64,000 bases of DNA from Sphingobium cyanobacteriorum (GTDB taxonomy: Bacteria > Pseudomonadota > Alphaproteobacteria > Sphingomonadales > Sphingomonadaceae). Of this stretch, positions 25,532-35,863 are shown one piece after another (position 1 is the first letter of the stretch; every line of letters starts with the position of its first letter). The DNA lies in assembly GCF_030580935.1 (NCBI RefSeq), contig NZ_JAUQOM010000001.1, positions 744,001 through 808,000 of the forward strand. Reading direction: 5' to 3'. Below the pieces are notes generated by a model, which worked only from the letters and a program-made list of their open reading frames with translations, did no database searches and was not told where the DNA came from. The translations under genes were made by a program, and so were the position numbers.

Positions 25532-25592
25532 AAATTGATTGTTTTGATGCTGATCTACCGATATTCGACATGCATCTGGCAGGAGGTTCGTG

Positions 25593-26513
25593 ATGCGTTT
25601 AAAGGGCCTGGATCTGAATTTGCTCGTGGCGTTGGACGTTCTGCTGGAAGAACAGAATGTTACGCGCGCGGCCAACCGCATGCATGTCGGCCAGTCGGCC
25701 ATGAGCGCGGCGCTTGCCCGCCTGCGACAGCATTTCGAAGATGAACTGCTGATCGTAACGGGGCGCCGGATGATGCCGACCGCCTTGGCGGAATCGATGC
25801 GCCAGCCGCTGCGCGAAGCGATCCTCAGAATCACCGGCGTTGTCGAGATCGAACGCTCGTTCATCGCCGCGACCTCGACACGGCGCTTCACGATCGAAAT
25901 GCCGGACCATCTTGTGCCGGTCATCCTGCCCGCTTTGACGCGCCGCCTGTCGCGTCATGCGCCCCACCTGATGCTGGAAGTGCGTCCCCCTGTCGGCGAT
26001 CCGTCGCCATTGCTGCACAAGGGCGAGCTTGACCTTGTCCTCACCCCCAGCATCTATTCCGACCCGGAATATGTCATCGAACCGCTCGTCGCCAACGACC
26101 TGGTCCTGGTCGGCTGGCGGGACAATCCCGCCCTACAGGTACAGCCCACGCTGGAAACCATCATGGCGCTGCCCCAGGCGATCGTCAAATTCGACCGTGT
26201 CAGGCTGGCGAGCATCTTGTCCGAACAGCAGCTTTCCATTTACGGTGGCACAGGGCGTATTGCTCTGGTCGCCCCGAATTTCAGTTGCATCCCGCCCAGC
26301 CTGATCGAAACCAACCTCATCGCGATCCTCAATAGCCGCCTCGTCAGGGCGGCAGAGCGGAACCTGCCGCTGGCGGTCTGGAATGTCCCGGTGCCGATGC
26401 CCACCATGATGGACGTCATGATGTTCCATCAGATACGCAAGCAAGATAGCGGCCTGGCGTGGCTGCGCGGCCAATTGCGGGAAACCGTCGCGGAAATCGA
26501 CGATCATGGTTGA
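25593..26513 (+). CDS. LysR-family regulator, NodD-like
   Basis: 306 residues. The first residues ([20 protein letters not shown]) and the HTH ([32 protein letters not shown]) follow the NodD pattern ([18 protein letters not shown]...SQPAMSAAxxRLR) almost residue for residue, then a co-inducer-binding domain starting [19 protein letters not shown]. Start ATG 25593 lies six bases after AGGAGG; a GTG at 25590 is too close. NodD proteins sense flavonoids, and NodD-like LysRs in sphingomonads often control aromatic catabolism. Placement opposite the glycoside operon makes it the likely activator. Inducer unknown. Confidence 0.9.
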   Translation: MRLKGLDLNLLVALDVLLEEQNVTRAANRMHVGQSAMSAALARLRQHFEDELLIVTGRRMMPTALAESMRQPLREAILRITGVVEIERSFIAATSTRRFTIEMPDHLVPVILPALTRRLSRHAPHLMLEVRPPVGDPSPLLHKGELDLVLTPSIYSDPEYVIEPLVANDLVLVGWRDNPALQVQPTLETIMALPQAIVKFDRVRLASILSEQQLSIYGGTGRIALVAPNFSCIPPSLIETNLIAILNSRLVRAAERNLPLAVWNVPVPMPTMMDVMMFHQIRKQDSGLAWLRGQLRETVAEIDDHG

Positions 26514-26623
26514 TCGTGCAGGCCGATGGCATGCTGGCGCGCGCAGGACCGCGCCCGGCAGAATCTTCGCCCCTGAAACGATTGCCTGTTGCATTGCAAC
26601 AGGGGGTGGCGTTTGATCCGGCC

Positions 26624-29600
26624 ATGCTCAAGGCCGCTCTCCACCACCTCACCGCCTATCGTTACAATCGCCCGATCCGGCTGGGGCCGCAGGTCATTCG
26701 CCTGCGCCCTGCCCCGCACAGCCGGACCAGGGTGCCCAATTACGCGCTGAAGATCGAGCCGGCGAACCACTTCCTCAACTGGCAGCAGGATCCGCACGGC
26801 AACTGGCTGGCGCGGGTGGTGTTCCCCGATCCGGTGGATCATTTCAGGATAGAAGTCGACCTGCTGGCCGATCTCGACATCATCAACCCCTTCGATTTCT
26901 TCGTGGAACCCTATGCGGAGGTTTATCCCTTCGCCTATGACGACCAGCTCAGGACCGACCTTGCCGCCTATTTCGACATCGAACCGCAAGGCCCGCTGTT
27001 CGACGCGCTGGTCGCCGAATATGACGGCCGGCAGGACCGCACGGTCGATTTCCTGGTCGGGGTGAACCGCCGCCTGCAACAGCAGGTGGGCTATGTCATC
27101 CGCATGGAGGCGGGCGTGCAGACGCCGGAGGAGACGCTGGAAATCGGCACCGGCTCCTGCCGCGACTCCGCCTGGCTGCTGGTGCAGTTGCTGCGCCGCC
27201 TGGGCTTTGCCGCCCGCTTCGTGTCGGGCTATTCGATCCAGCTCGTCGCCGATGTGGAACCGATCGAAGGGCCAAAGGGCGTCACCCAGGATGTGGTCGA
27301 CCTTCACGCCTGGGCGGAAGCCTATGTGCCGGGCGCCGGCTGGGTCGCGCTCGACGCGACCAGCGGCATGTTCGCGGGCGAAGGCCATATCCCGCTCTGC
27401 GCCACCCCCCATTACCGCTCCGCCGCGCCGATCAGCGGCATGGCCGAACCGGCCGAGGTCGATTTCGAATTCGCGATGCGCGTGTCCCGCATTGCCGAAG
27501 CGGTGCGCATCACCAAGCCGTTCACCGACACCCGCTGGGACGCGGTGATGGCGCTGGGGGCCAAAGTCGATGCCGATCTGACGACGCAGGATGTGCGCCT
27601 GACCACCGGCGGCGAGCCGACCTTCGTGGCGGAACAGGGCGGCGATGCGGGCGAATGGAATGGCGATGCGGTCGGCCCGACCAAGGCCGCCTATGCCGAC
27701 CGGCTGATCCGCAGGCTGCGCGCCGCATTCGCACCGGGCGGGCTGCTGCACCATGGCCAGGGCAAATGGTATCCGGGCGAAAGCCTGCCGCGCTGGGCCT
27801 ATGCGGTCTATTGGCGCAAGGACGGCGTGCCGGTGTGGCGCGACGACAGCCTGATCGCGCCCGACGACCCGCCCCCCGGCGCGCGCACGGTCACGCCCGA
27901 CGATGCCCGCACATTCCTCAGCCATATGGCTGGCACCATGGGCTTTTCCGACGACTATACCCATGCCGTCTATGAAGACCCGGCGGTCTGGGCGGTCAAG
28001 GAAGCCGACCTGCCGATCAACGCCAGCCCCGATGATCCCAAGATCAGCGACCCCGAAGCACGCGCGCGCATGGTCAAGACGTTCGAACGCGGCCTCGACC
28101 AGCCGGTCGGCTATGTCCTGCCGGTGCAGCGCTGGCAAAGCCAGGCAGCGACACCCCGCTGGCAGAGCGAGATCTGGCAATTGCGCCGGGGCAGGCTGTT
28201 CGCCGTGCCCGGCGATTCGGCGCTGGGCTACCGCCTGCCGCTGGGTTCGCTGCCCTATGTGCCGCCATCGGACTATCCCTATATCCACCCCCGCGACACC
28301 AGCGAACCGCGTGAACCGCTGGCTGATTTCCGTGTCCAGGTGACACAGCAGGCCAATGTCGAACAGGTCCGTGCCCAGCCGTCGCAGCGGGTCGCCGGGC
28401 CGGAGGGCGGCGTCGCCGCGCAGGACCGGGTCGAACAGGTGATCATCGAAGGCGCGGTCCGCACCGCCGTCACGGTCGAACCGCGCGGTCATTATCTGTC
28501 CGTGTTCCTGCCCCCGGTGCAGGCGCTGGAGGATTATCTGGAACTGATCGCCCTGGTCGAGGCGACGGCGGAGGCGCTGCGCATCCCGGTACGGATCGAA
28601 GGCTATGCACCGCCTCCCGACCCCCGCATCGACGTGCTCAAGGCCACGCCCGATCCCGGCGTGATCGAAGTCAATGTCCAGCCCGCCGCCAGTTGGGACG
28701 ACACCGTCGCCATCACCGAAAAACTGTACGCGCTGGCCCGCGAATGCCAACTGACCGCCGACAAGTTCATGGTGGACGGCCGCTCGGTCGGCACCGGCGG
28801 CGGCAATCATATCGTGCTGGGCGGGGCGACGCTGGCGGATTCCCCCTTCATCCGCCGCCCCGACCTGCTCAAGAGCTTCGTCCTCTACTGGCAACGCCAT
28901 CCCGCCCTGTCCTACCTGTTTTCCGGCCTCTGCATCGGCCCGACCAGCCAGGCGCCCCGCATCGACGAAGCGCGGCATGATGGCCTGTACGAACTGGAAA
29001 TCGCGCTGGCGCAGGTGCCGGACCCGTTGAAGGACGGCGTGGACAAGCTGCCGCCGCCATGGCTGGTGGACCGGCTGCTGCGCAACCTGCTGGTCGATGT
29101 CACCGGCAACACCCACCGCACCGAAATCTGCATCGACAAGATGTTCTCGCCCGACGGTCCCACCGGCCGCCTTGGCCTGCTGGAATTTCGCGGTTTCGAA
29201 ATGCCGCCCGAAGCGCGGATGAGCCTGGTTCAGCAATTGCTGATCCGCGCGCTTGCCGCCTGGTTCTGGCGCCAGCCGCAACAGGGCGGCCTCATCCGCT
29301 GGGGCACCACGCTGCATGATCGCTTCATGCTGCCCCATTTCGTCTGGGCCGATTTCCTGGAGGTGCTGTCCGACCTGCGCGGCGCGGGCTATGATTTCGA
29401 CCCCAACTGGTTCGAAGCGCAACGCCAGTTCCGCTTCCCGGTCCATGGCACGGTCGATGCGGGCGGCGTCGGGCTGGAAATCAGCCATGCGCTCGAACCC
29501 TGGAACGTGCTGGGCGAAACCGGCGCGATCGGCGGCACGGTGCGCTATGTCGACTCCTCGACCGAACGGTTGCAGGTGCGCGCCACCGGCCTTGTCGCCG

Positions 29601-29986
29601 GGCGGCACATCGTCGCCTGCAACGGGCGGCAGGTGCCGATGACCGCGACCGCCGTGCCGGGCGAAGGCGTCGGCGGCGTCCGCTACAAGGCGTGGACACC
29701 GGCCAACTGCCTCCATCCCAACCTGCCCGCCAACGCGCCCCTGACCTTCGACGTGCTGGATAGCTGGAGCGGCCGGTCGCTGGGCGGCTGCGTCTATCAT
29801 GTCGCCCATCCGGGCGGACGCAATTACGACACGCTGCCGGTCAACGGCTATGAAGCCGAAGCCCGGCGCAAGGCGCGGTTCCAGGATTATGGCCACACGC
29901 CCGGCCCGGTCGACATGCCGCCCGCCGAACTGCCCGGCGAATTTCCCATGACACTCGACCTGCGCTTCCGGCCTCCCGGCGCGTAA
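26624..29986 (+). CDS. Transglutaminase-like protein with DUF2126 domain
   Basis: 1120 residues. N-terminal bacterial transglutaminase-associated region ([25 protein letters not shown]), a transglutaminase-like core with Cys in [20 protein letters not shown], His in [17 protein letters not shown] and an Asp in [11 protein letters not shown], then a long DUF2126 part ([32 protein letters not shown]). The Met at 26624 is chosen since upstream residues in frame overlap the LysR gene and are not family-like. Its partners downstream (ATP-grasp/alpha-E fusion, second transglutaminase) form a widely conserved cluster proposed to make or modify an amide-linked peptide; the substrate is not known. Confidence 0.88.
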   Translation: MLKAALHHLTAYRYNRPIRLGPQVIRLRPAPHSRTRVPNYALKIEPANHFLNWQQDPHGNWLARVVFPDPVDHFRIEVDLLADLDIINPFDFFVEPYAEVYPFAYDDQLRTDLAAYFDIEPQGPLFDALVAEYDGRQDRTVDFLVGVNRRLQQQVGYVIRMEAGVQTPEETLEIGTGSCRDSAWLLVQLLRRLGFAARFVSGYSIQLVADVEPIEGPKGVTQDVVDLHAWAEAYVPGAGWVALDATSGMFAGEGHIPLCATPHYRSAAPISGMAEPAEVDFEFAMRVSRIAEAVRITKPFTDTRWDAVMALGAKVDADLTTQDVRLTTGGEPTFVAEQGGDAGEWNGDAVGPTKAAYADRLIRRLRAAFAPGGLLHHGQGKWYPGESLPRWAYAVYWRKDGVPVWRDDSLIAPDDPPPGARTVTPDDARTFLSHMAGTMGFSDDYTHAVYEDPAVWAVKEADLPINASPDDPKISDPEARARMVKTFERGLDQPVGYVLPVQRWQSQAATPRWQSEIWQLRRGRLFAVPGDSALGYRLPLGSLPYVPPSDYPYIHPRDTSEPREPLADFRVQVTQQANVEQVRAQPSQRVAGPEGGVAAQDRVEQVIIEGAVRTAVTVEPRGHYLSVFLPPVQALEDYLELIALVEATAEALRIPVRIEGYAPPPDPRIDVLKATPDPGVIEVNVQPAASWDDTVAITEKLYALARECQLTADKFMVDGRSVGTGGGNHIVLGGATLADSPFIRRPDLLKSFVLYWQRHPALSYLFSGLCIGPTSQAPRIDEARHDGLYELEIALAQVPDPLKDGVDKLPPPWLVDRLLRNLLVDVTGNTHRTEICIDKMFSPDGPTGRLGLLEFRGFEMPPEARMSLVQQLLIRALAAWFWRQPQQGGLIRWGTTLHDRFMLPHFVWADFLEVLSDLRGAGYDFDPNWFEAQRQFRFPVHGTVDAGGVGLEISHALEPWNVLGETGAIGGTVRYVDSSTERLQVRATGLVAGRHIVACNGRQVPMTATAVPGEGVGGVRYKAWTPANCLHPNLPANAPLTFDVLDSWSGRSLGGCVYHVAHPGGRNYDTLPVNGYEAEARRKARFQDYGHTPGPVDMPPAELPGEFPMTLDLRFRPPGA

Positions 29987-29996
29987 GGGCGATCCC

Positions 29997-32462
29997 ATGG
30001 ACGCCGACCTCCGACCCGACTGGGCCGACGCCTATCTTGCCGCCGCGCCGGGCGGCGACCTGTTCGCCGGCGCATCGCCCGCCATGGCGGCCCACTGGCG
30101 CGCGATGCTGGCGCGACTGTCGCATCAGGCGCAGGGCGATCCGGCCACCCTCGCCGATCATGTCGGGCGGCAGGCGAGCGACCTGGGCATGGCGTTCCGC
30201 CTGACCGGCGACGAACAGGAACGCCCCTGGCCGCTCGGCCCGGTCCCGCTGCTGATCGGGGCGGAGGAATGGACCCATATCGAAAACGGCCTGACCCAGC
30301 GGGCCGAACTGCTCGAACGGGTGATCGCCGACATCTATTCCACCCAGTCACTGGTGCGCGACGGCAAACTGCCCGCCAGCATCGTCACCGGCAGCCCGCA
30401 TTATTGGCGGGTGATGACCGGCACGCCGCCGCCGCGCGGCCATCATCTCCATTTCTACGCCGCCGACATCGGCCGTGGCCCGGCGGGCGAATGGCGCGTG
30501 CTGGCGGATCGGGTGCGCACGCCGGTGGGCGTGGGCTATGCGCTGGAAAACCGCCTCGCCCTGTCGCGCGCGACCGGCGACCTGCTGGGCGCGATGAACA
30601 CGCGCCGGCTCGCCCCCTTCTTCGCCGAGCTGCGCCGGGGGCTGGCCGCCGACTGCGCCCGCGCCGATCCCCGCATCGGCCTGCTGACGCCCGGCCGGTT
30701 CAACCAGAGCTATGCCGAACAGGCGCATCTTGCCCGTTATCTTGGCCTGTTGCTGGTCGAAGGGGACGATCTTATCGTGTCGGATGGTCGGCTGTTCGTC
30801 CGTACCATTCAGGGCCTCAAGCGGATCGACGGCCTGTGGCGCTGGATGGACAGCCGGTTCCTGGACCCGCTGGCGTTCGATGGCAAATCGCGCATCGGCG
30901 TGCCCGACCTGCATGACGCCTGCGCCCGCGGTGGCCTGATGATCGGCAACTGGCCGGGTGCGGGCGTGATCGAATCGCGCGCCTTCGCCGCCTTCCTGCC
31001 GCAACTGGCCAGGGCGGTGCTGGGTCAGGCCCTGATCCTGCCCAATATCGCCACCTGGTGGTGCGGTCAGCCGCGCGAGCGCGATCATGTCCGCGCCCGG
31101 ATCGACGATCTGATGGTCGGCTCCGCCTTTGACCAGAATGTGCCCGGCCTGCCCGACGGCCATTTCATCCCCGGCGCATCGCTCGACCCTGCCCGGCGCG
31201 CCATCTTGCTGGCGGCGATGGCGAAGCGGCCGATGGATTATGTCGGGCAGGAAGTGGTGAAACTGTCCACTACCCCGGCGGTGATCGATGGCCGCCTCGC
31301 CCCCCTGCCCTTCACCCTGCGCCTCTTCGTCGCGCGCGACGGCGCGGGCCAGTGGCGGGTGATGCCCGGCGGCTTCAGCCGTCTCGCGGGCCATGGTGAC
31401 ATTCGCGCCGCGCTGATGGGCCGGGGGGACATGTCCGCCGACATGTGCGTCATCGACGCCCGGCCGGTGCCGCCCGACACGCTGCTCGGTTCGGGCGCAC
31501 CCGCGATCCGCCGGGTCGGCGGCATGTTGCCGGCCAAGGCGGCGGACAATCTCTTCTGGCTGGGCCGCTATATCGAGCGTGCGGAAATGACGCTGCGGCT
31601 GGTCCGCGCCATCGCCGGCGGCTCGATCGAGGCAGACCTTGGCCCCTCGCTCGATTCCCCCGCCATGACGCGCCTCGTGGGCCAGCTCGTCCAGTGGAAC
31701 GCGGTGCCCGCCCGCTTCGGCGCGCCCGGCGCGGCGGTCGGCCCGCTCTGCGCCACCGCGCTCGGCGACGCGCGCCAGCCCGGCAGCGTCCGCGCGCTGA
31801 TGGCAATCGTCGGCAATATCGGCGAAGGGCTGCGCGATCGGCTGGCGAGCGATTTCTGGCGACTGGTCCGCCTGCCCTTGCCGACCTTTGACGCGGCGGT
31901 AACGGAAACCCTGCTCGACGCCTCATCCCGCATGATCGAGCGGATTTCGGCGCTGGCGGGCCTGGCGGCGGAAAATATGGGCCGCACCGACGGCTGGCGC
32001 TTCCACGACATGGGCCGCCGCATGGAGCGCGCGATCAACGGTTGCCGCCTGCTCGGCCTGTTCGGCGGCGACCATGCCTCGGCCGACGACCTGACCGTCC
32101 TGCTCGACCTGATGGACAGCCAGATCAGCTATCGCACCCGCTATCTGACCGAACCGGCGCTCCCCCCGGTGCGCGACCTGCTCGCGCTCGAACCCTTCAA
32201 CCCCCGCGCCATCGCCTATCAGGCGCAACGCCTCGCCGACCATGTCGCTGCCCTGCCCACCCTGCGCGCCGACGGAATGCCGGAGGAGCCGAGGCGGCTT
32301 GCCGATGCCCTGGTCGCGCGGCTCGCCCCGCTGACCGGCGACATGGTAACGATGGCCGATATCGCCGATACCGAAAGCCGGCTGCTCGGCCTGTCCGACG
32401 CGATCGGCCAGCGCTATTTCCTGCAACTGCACAAGACCCAGGATGCCGATCTGCTGTCATGA
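29997..32462 (+). CDS. Circularly permuted type 2 ATP-grasp protein fused to alpha-E domain
   Basis: 821 residues. Residues about 60-490 are a circularly permuted ATP-grasp amidoligase-type domain (VLADRVRTPVGVGYALENRL; LLTPGRFNQSYAEQAHLARYLG; PNIATWWCGQ; AILAAMAKRPMDYVGQEVV-like region). From about 510 (MLPAKAADNLFWLGRYIERAEMTLRL) an all-helical alpha-E domain follows; the two are separate genes in many genomes. ATP-grasp enzymes form amide bonds via acyl phosphates, so together with the flanking transglutaminase-like proteins a peptide-tagging or peptide-synthesis role has been proposed. The gene begins 10 bp after the DUF2126 gene and its stop overlaps the next start (ATGA). Confidence 0.88.
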   Translation: MDADLRPDWADAYLAAAPGGDLFAGASPAMAAHWRAMLARLSHQAQGDPATLADHVGRQASDLGMAFRLTGDEQERPWPLGPVPLLIGAEEWTHIENGLTQRAELLERVIADIYSTQSLVRDGKLPASIVTGSPHYWRVMTGTPPPRGHHLHFYAADIGRGPAGEWRVLADRVRTPVGVGYALENRLALSRATGDLLGAMNTRRLAPFFAELRRGLAADCARADPRIGLLTPGRFNQSYAEQAHLARYLGLLLVEGDDLIVSDGRLFVRTIQGLKRIDGLWRWMDSRFLDPLAFDGKSRIGVPDLHDACARGGLMIGNWPGAGVIESRAFAAFLPQLARAVLGQALILPNIATWWCGQPRERDHVRARIDDLMVGSAFDQNVPGLPDGHFIPGASLDPARRAILLAAMAKRPMDYVGQEVVKLSTTPAVIDGRLAPLPFTLRLFVARDGAGQWRVMPGGFSRLAGHGDIRAALMGRGDMSADMCVIDARPVPPDTLLGSGAPAIRRVGGMLPAKAADNLFWLGRYIERAEMTLRLVRAIAGGSIEADLGPSLDSPAMTRLVGQLVQWNAVPARFGAPGAAVGPLCATALGDARQPGSVRALMAIVGNIGEGLRDRLASDFWRLVRLPLPTFDAAVTETLLDASSRMIERISALAGLAAENMGRTDGWRFHDMGRRMERAINGCRLLGLFGGDHASADDLTVLLDLMDSQISYRTRYLTEPALPPVRDLLALEPFNPRAIAYQAQRLADHVAALPTLRADGMPEEPRRLADALVARLAPLTGDMVTMADIADTESRLLGLSDAIGQRYFLQLHKTQDADLLS

Positions 32463-33355
32463 TCTACCATGTCCGTCATCGCAGCATCTTGCGCTACGCC
32501 GCGCCGGTCCGGGTCGCCCGCTTCAACCTGCGGCTGAAGCCCGCGCCCTGGCCCGGCCAATGGACATCCGACCATGTGCTGGCGGTCGATCCCGCCCCGT
32601 CCATGATCGAATCGCGCCCCGCCGCCTGGCCGGTGCAGGTGTCGCGGCTGGTGATCGAAAGCCCGATCCGCGAACTGGTGATCGAAAGCCGCTTTCGCGC
32701 CGGGGTGCAGGGCGGCACGATCGCACCCCAGCCCGACGATCCGGCCATCGGCGCGGTCGCCGACGCCGCCTTGCTCGACCGCAATATGGGGCCATCCGCG
32801 CCCGCCCATTATCTCTACGCCTCCGCCCGCGCGCCCTTGCTGGCGCAGATCGGCGACTGGGTCGGCGACGCGCTCGCCCCCGACCGGCCGATCGTCGCCG
32901 CCGCATTGGAGCTGGCGCTGCGTATCCAGGCGGAATTCGCCTATCAGCCCGGCGTCACCGATGCGGGCACCCCGGTCGCCGACGCCTTCGCCGCGCGCCA
33001 TGGCGTGTGCCAGGATTTCGCCCATGTCATGCTCGTCGCGCTGCGCCTGGCCGGCCTGCCCGCCGCCTATGTCAGCGGATACCTCCGCACCGATCCGCCG
33101 CCTGGAATGCCCCGGCTGGTCGGCGCGGACGCGATGCACGCCTGGACCATGTTGTGGTGCGGGCCGACGCGCGGCTGGATCGGCTTTGATCCCACCAATG
33201 GCTGCATTACCGGCGACGGGCATCTGTTCGTCGCGATGGGGCGCGACTATGCCGATGTCGCGCCGATGGACGGCCTGTTCGTCGGCGGCGCGGGGCAGAG
33301 TCTGTCGGTGATGGTCGATGTCGCGCCGGAAGAGGAAGAAGCGGCGATCAGCTGA
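32459..33355 (+). CDS. Transglutaminase-like family protein
   Basis: 298 residues, cytoplasmic. N-terminal beta region (MIYHVRHRSILRYAAPVRVARFNLRLKP) then a transglutaminase core with catalytic Cys in FAARHGVCQDFAHVMLVALR, His in GADAMHAWTMLWCG and Asp in WIGFDPTNG. Start overlaps the preceding stop by four bases (ATGA), typical translational coupling. Third gene of the ATP-grasp cluster. In related proteobacterial clusters an Anbu proteasome-like peptidase often accompanies these genes; none is seen nearby here. Its last 8 bp overlap the 3' end of the convergent P450 gene. Confidence 0.9.
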   Translation: MIYHVRHRSILRYAAPVRVARFNLRLKPAPWPGQWTSDHVLAVDPAPSMIESRPAAWPVQVSRLVIESPIRELVIESRFRAGVQGGTIAPQPDDPAIGAVADAALLDRNMGPSAPAHYLYASARAPLLAQIGDWVGDALAPDRPIVAAALELALRIQAEFAYQPGVTDAGTPVADAFAARHGVCQDFAHVMLVALRLAGLPAAYVSGYLRTDPPPGMPRLVGADAMHAWTMLWCGPTRGWIGFDPTNGCITGDGHLFVAMGRDYADVAPMDGLFVGGAGQSLSVMVDVAPEEEEAAIS

Positions 33356-34721
33356 TCGGGTCCAGCATCAGCATCATGCCCTTGCGCGGCCGCACCGTCA
33401 GCCGGCTGATCGGCTCCGGCTTCCATCCCGGCTTCACCCCGATCCGGTAGCGGCGCACCACCGTCGCGATCACCGTCATCACCTCCTGCTGGGCAAAGCC
33501 CGCGCCCACGCACACGCGCGGCCCCCGGCTGAACGGGAACCAGGCCTGTTTCACCATGTCGGCATTGGCCGGATCGGCGAAGCGGTCGGGGTCGAAACTG
33601 TGGGGGCAGGCCCAGTTGTCCTTGTTGCGCTGGGTCAGCCATGGCGCGACCACCAGCATCGCGCCGGGCTCCAGTTGCTTGTCGCGCATCTGCATCGGGC
33701 AGGGCACCTCGCGCGGGAAGAAGGCGAGCGGCGGATAGAGGCGCAGCGTCTCCTTGAACACGTTGCGCACGACATGCATGTCCTTGAGCATCGTCGCGGT
33801 AAAGGGCTGGTCGCCCGCCACCTGCGCCACTTCGGCGCGCGCACGGTCCTGGACAGCGCCACATTCCGCCAGCAGATAAAGCGCCCAGGTCATGGTGCTG
33901 GCCGATGTCTCATGCCCCGCCAGGAAGATGGTCGCCACCTGGTCCATCAATTCCTTCAATGTGAAATGCGCGCCCGTTTGCGCATGTTTCGCCTCGACCA
34001 GCGACTGGAGGATATCCTTGTGCTGGCCCGGTTCACCGGCATGGAACGCCTCGAATCGCGCGGTCACGATCGGCCGGAACACGTCGCGGATCGCTTCGGC
34101 CGGGCGGGCCGACCGCTTCTCGAACCAGCGGCTGGGCAGGCCGTAGAGGCCCAGCATCGACGCCGAATGGGACAGGCGCTGGAACCGGCCGAACGCCCGG
34201 TGGATGATCGCCGACCGCTCCGCATCCAGCGTCTGCGAAAACAGCGTGCGAAAAATGATGTCGGCCGCCACATGGGTCATCATCGGGTCGATGTTGATGG
34301 CCCTGCGCCGGTCCATCGCCTCCACCCGCGCCAGGAAGGCATCGGCCGCGCCCACCATCAGCGGCATCGATTTGGTCAGCGCGGTATGGGCAAAGGCGGG
34401 ATTGACCATCGCCCGCTGATGCTCCCAATCCTCGCCATTGGCGGAAAAGACGCTGTTGCCGATCAGCGGCCACAGTCCCTTCACCAGTTCATGATGTTTG
34501 GGAAACTCCGTCCCCCCTTTCAGGATGCGATCGACCAGCACCAGTTCGTTGGCGATGTACATGGTCTGGCCGCGCCCGCGCACCTCGCCCATCTTCATCG
34601 TATAGCTTTTCTCGAACAGCACATGGATCCAGCTATGCCAGCCGATGAAGAAGCGCCGCATCATCGTGCGCTTGTTGCGCGTGGGCTGCGGAAAGGGCGG
34701 GGTGAACAGCGGCTGCGTCAT
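33348..34721 (-). CDS. Cytochrome P450
   Basis: 457 residues. I-helix oxygen-binding motif AGHETSAS, K-helix KETLRLYPP (ExxR), and heme-thiolate loop FPFSRGPRVCVGAGFA with the Cys ligand, all intact. No signal peptide. Family resembles the class of bacterial P450s acting on fatty acids or terpenoids, but the substrate cannot be inferred. Its ATG overlaps the stop of the upstream serine hydrolase gene (ATGA), so the two proteins are translationally coupled and probably work on the same, likely lipidic, compound. Confidence 0.92.
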   Translation of the reverse strand: MTQPLFTPPFPQPTRNKRTMMRRFFIGWHSWIHVLFEKSYTMKMGEVRGRGQTMYIANELVLVDRILKGGTEFPKHHELVKGLWPLIGNSVFSANGEDWEHQRAMVNPAFAHTALTKSMPLMVGAADAFLARVEAMDRRRAINIDPMMTHVAADIIFRTLFSQTLDAERSAIIHRAFGRFQRLSHSASMLGLYGLPSRWFEKRSARPAEAIRDVFRPIVTARFEAFHAGEPGQHKDILQSLVEAKHAQTGAHFTLKELMDQVATIFLAGHETSASTMTWALYLLAECGAVQDRARAEVAQVAGDQPFTATMLKDMHVVRNVFKETLRLYPPLAFFPREVPCPMQMRDKQLEPGAMLVVAPWLTQRNKDNWACPHSFDPDRFADPANADMVKQAWFPFSRGPRVCVGAGFAQQEVMTVIATVVRRYRIGVKPGWKPEPISRLTVRPRKGMMLMLDPIS

Positions 34722-35845
34722 GGAATCGCCCTGAAGAGAGCGACGGCCTCGTCCAGCCGCCGGGGCCCGGCGGTCAGGCTCACGAAATCCACCGGCGACA
34801 ACCGATCGCCGACCCGCAGATAGTCGAAATGCGCCTCATATTTGTTCGACCATCCCTTGTTGTGATTGTCCGGTTCGTAGAACAGGTGGAAGCGGGGTGA
34901 CAGCATATCCACCCGCGCGGCGCATTGATCGGCGACAAGGGTGAGCGGATTGACGTTGAAATAGGCCGCGCCATCGGGCGGATAGGACAGGTCGACATAG
35001 CGGAAATGCTTGTCCGCCAGGGCCTTGAGGTCCGCATGATACCAGTGCGCGTCGGTGCGCAGCGCGATCACCGGCACCACCTGCCCCAGCCCCACCATCG
35101 CGAAATGACCGGGCAGGGTGTCGCCGCGCAGCGCGAACACCCGCCGCATCAGCGACATGCCCAGGATCGTGCCAGCGCTGTGGGTGACGAGCAATATCTC
35201 GTCCCACGGCCCGTCCATCTCCGCCACGATCCGCCGTGCGAACAGGTCCAGCCGCGCGTCCAGGTCCGGCCCCGGCCCGTTCGCCGCCAGCCCGTGATGA
35301 TAATAGGTAAAGCGCAGCAGCCAGGGCACGACCAGCTTTGTCAGCCACTTGCCCGACAACGCCACGCTCACCCCGATCCCCGCCAGCGCCGCCGCCCAGA
35401 AAGGCAGCAGGATCGACAGCAGCAATGCGGGGATCAGCGCGAACAGCAACGGGATCATCACCGCCAGGAAGGGCGGGTAACAGATGGTCAGCACCGGCCC
35501 CGGCCGCAACCGCTTCATCCGCTTGAACTGCATGAAGCGGGCATGGCCGACATAGGTGGCGATCGACCGCCAGGCGAGTTTCAGGGGATTGCGAATCCAC
35601 ACCTTGCCGACCAGATCCTCCCAGCGCAGGAATTCATACTCCGTCTCGACCCCGGCCGCGTCATTGCCGACGGTCCAGATCGCCGACGATGCCGGCCCCG
35701 CGCGCCGGGCGCTGACCGACAGCGCCTCCCCGCTCAGCGCGCCATGCCGCGCCGCCTGGTCGCGATAGAGCTGATGGTAGAAACGGACCCCGCGCGGATC
35801 GAATCCGCCAAGGTAAAAGACTTTGCGCTTGAACTTTTCCAACAC
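34718..35845 (-). CDS. Membrane-associated alpha/beta-hydrolase-like protein
   Basis: 375 residues with a GTG start after an AGGGCGG-like ribosome site. Starts VLEKFKRKVFYLGGFDPRG; a central hydrophobic block (about 125-185: FLAVMIPLLFALIPALLLSI, then PFWAAALAGIGVSVAL) predicts two or three membrane segments; then ILLVTHSAGTILGMSLM carries a GxSxG-like nucleophile motif (THSAG). C-terminal acid and His candidates are not certain. I reject the longer frame to 36124 because its added residues are antisense to the small gene at 35864. Coupled to the P450 downstream. Possibly a lipase or esterase on membrane lipids. Confidence 0.7.
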   Translation of the reverse strand: MLEKFKRKVFYLGGFDPRGVRFYHQLYRDQAARHGALSGEALSVSARRAGPASSAIWTVGNDAAGVETEYEFLRWEDLVGKVWIRNPLKLAWRSIATYVGHARFMQFKRMKRLRPGPVLTICYPPFLAVMIPLLFALIPALLLSILLPFWAAALAGIGVSVALSGKWLTKLVVPWLLRFTYYHHGLAANGPGPDLDARLDLFARRIVAEMDGPWDEILLVTHSAGTILGMSLMRRVFALRGDTLPGHFAMVGLGQVVPVIALRTDAHWYHADLKALADKHFRYVDLSYPPDGAAYFNVNPLTLVADQCAARVDMLSPRFHLFYEPDNHNKGWSNKYEAHFDYLRVGDRLSPVDFVSLTAGPRRLDEAVALFRAIP

Positions 35846-35863
35846 TGCCGCCCTAATCGGCGC

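Noticed and set aside
26504-29998. A 3.5-kb open frame on the minus strand
   Set aside because: It is exactly antisense to the DUF2126 transglutaminase gene, has no family motifs and arises from GC-rich third positions.
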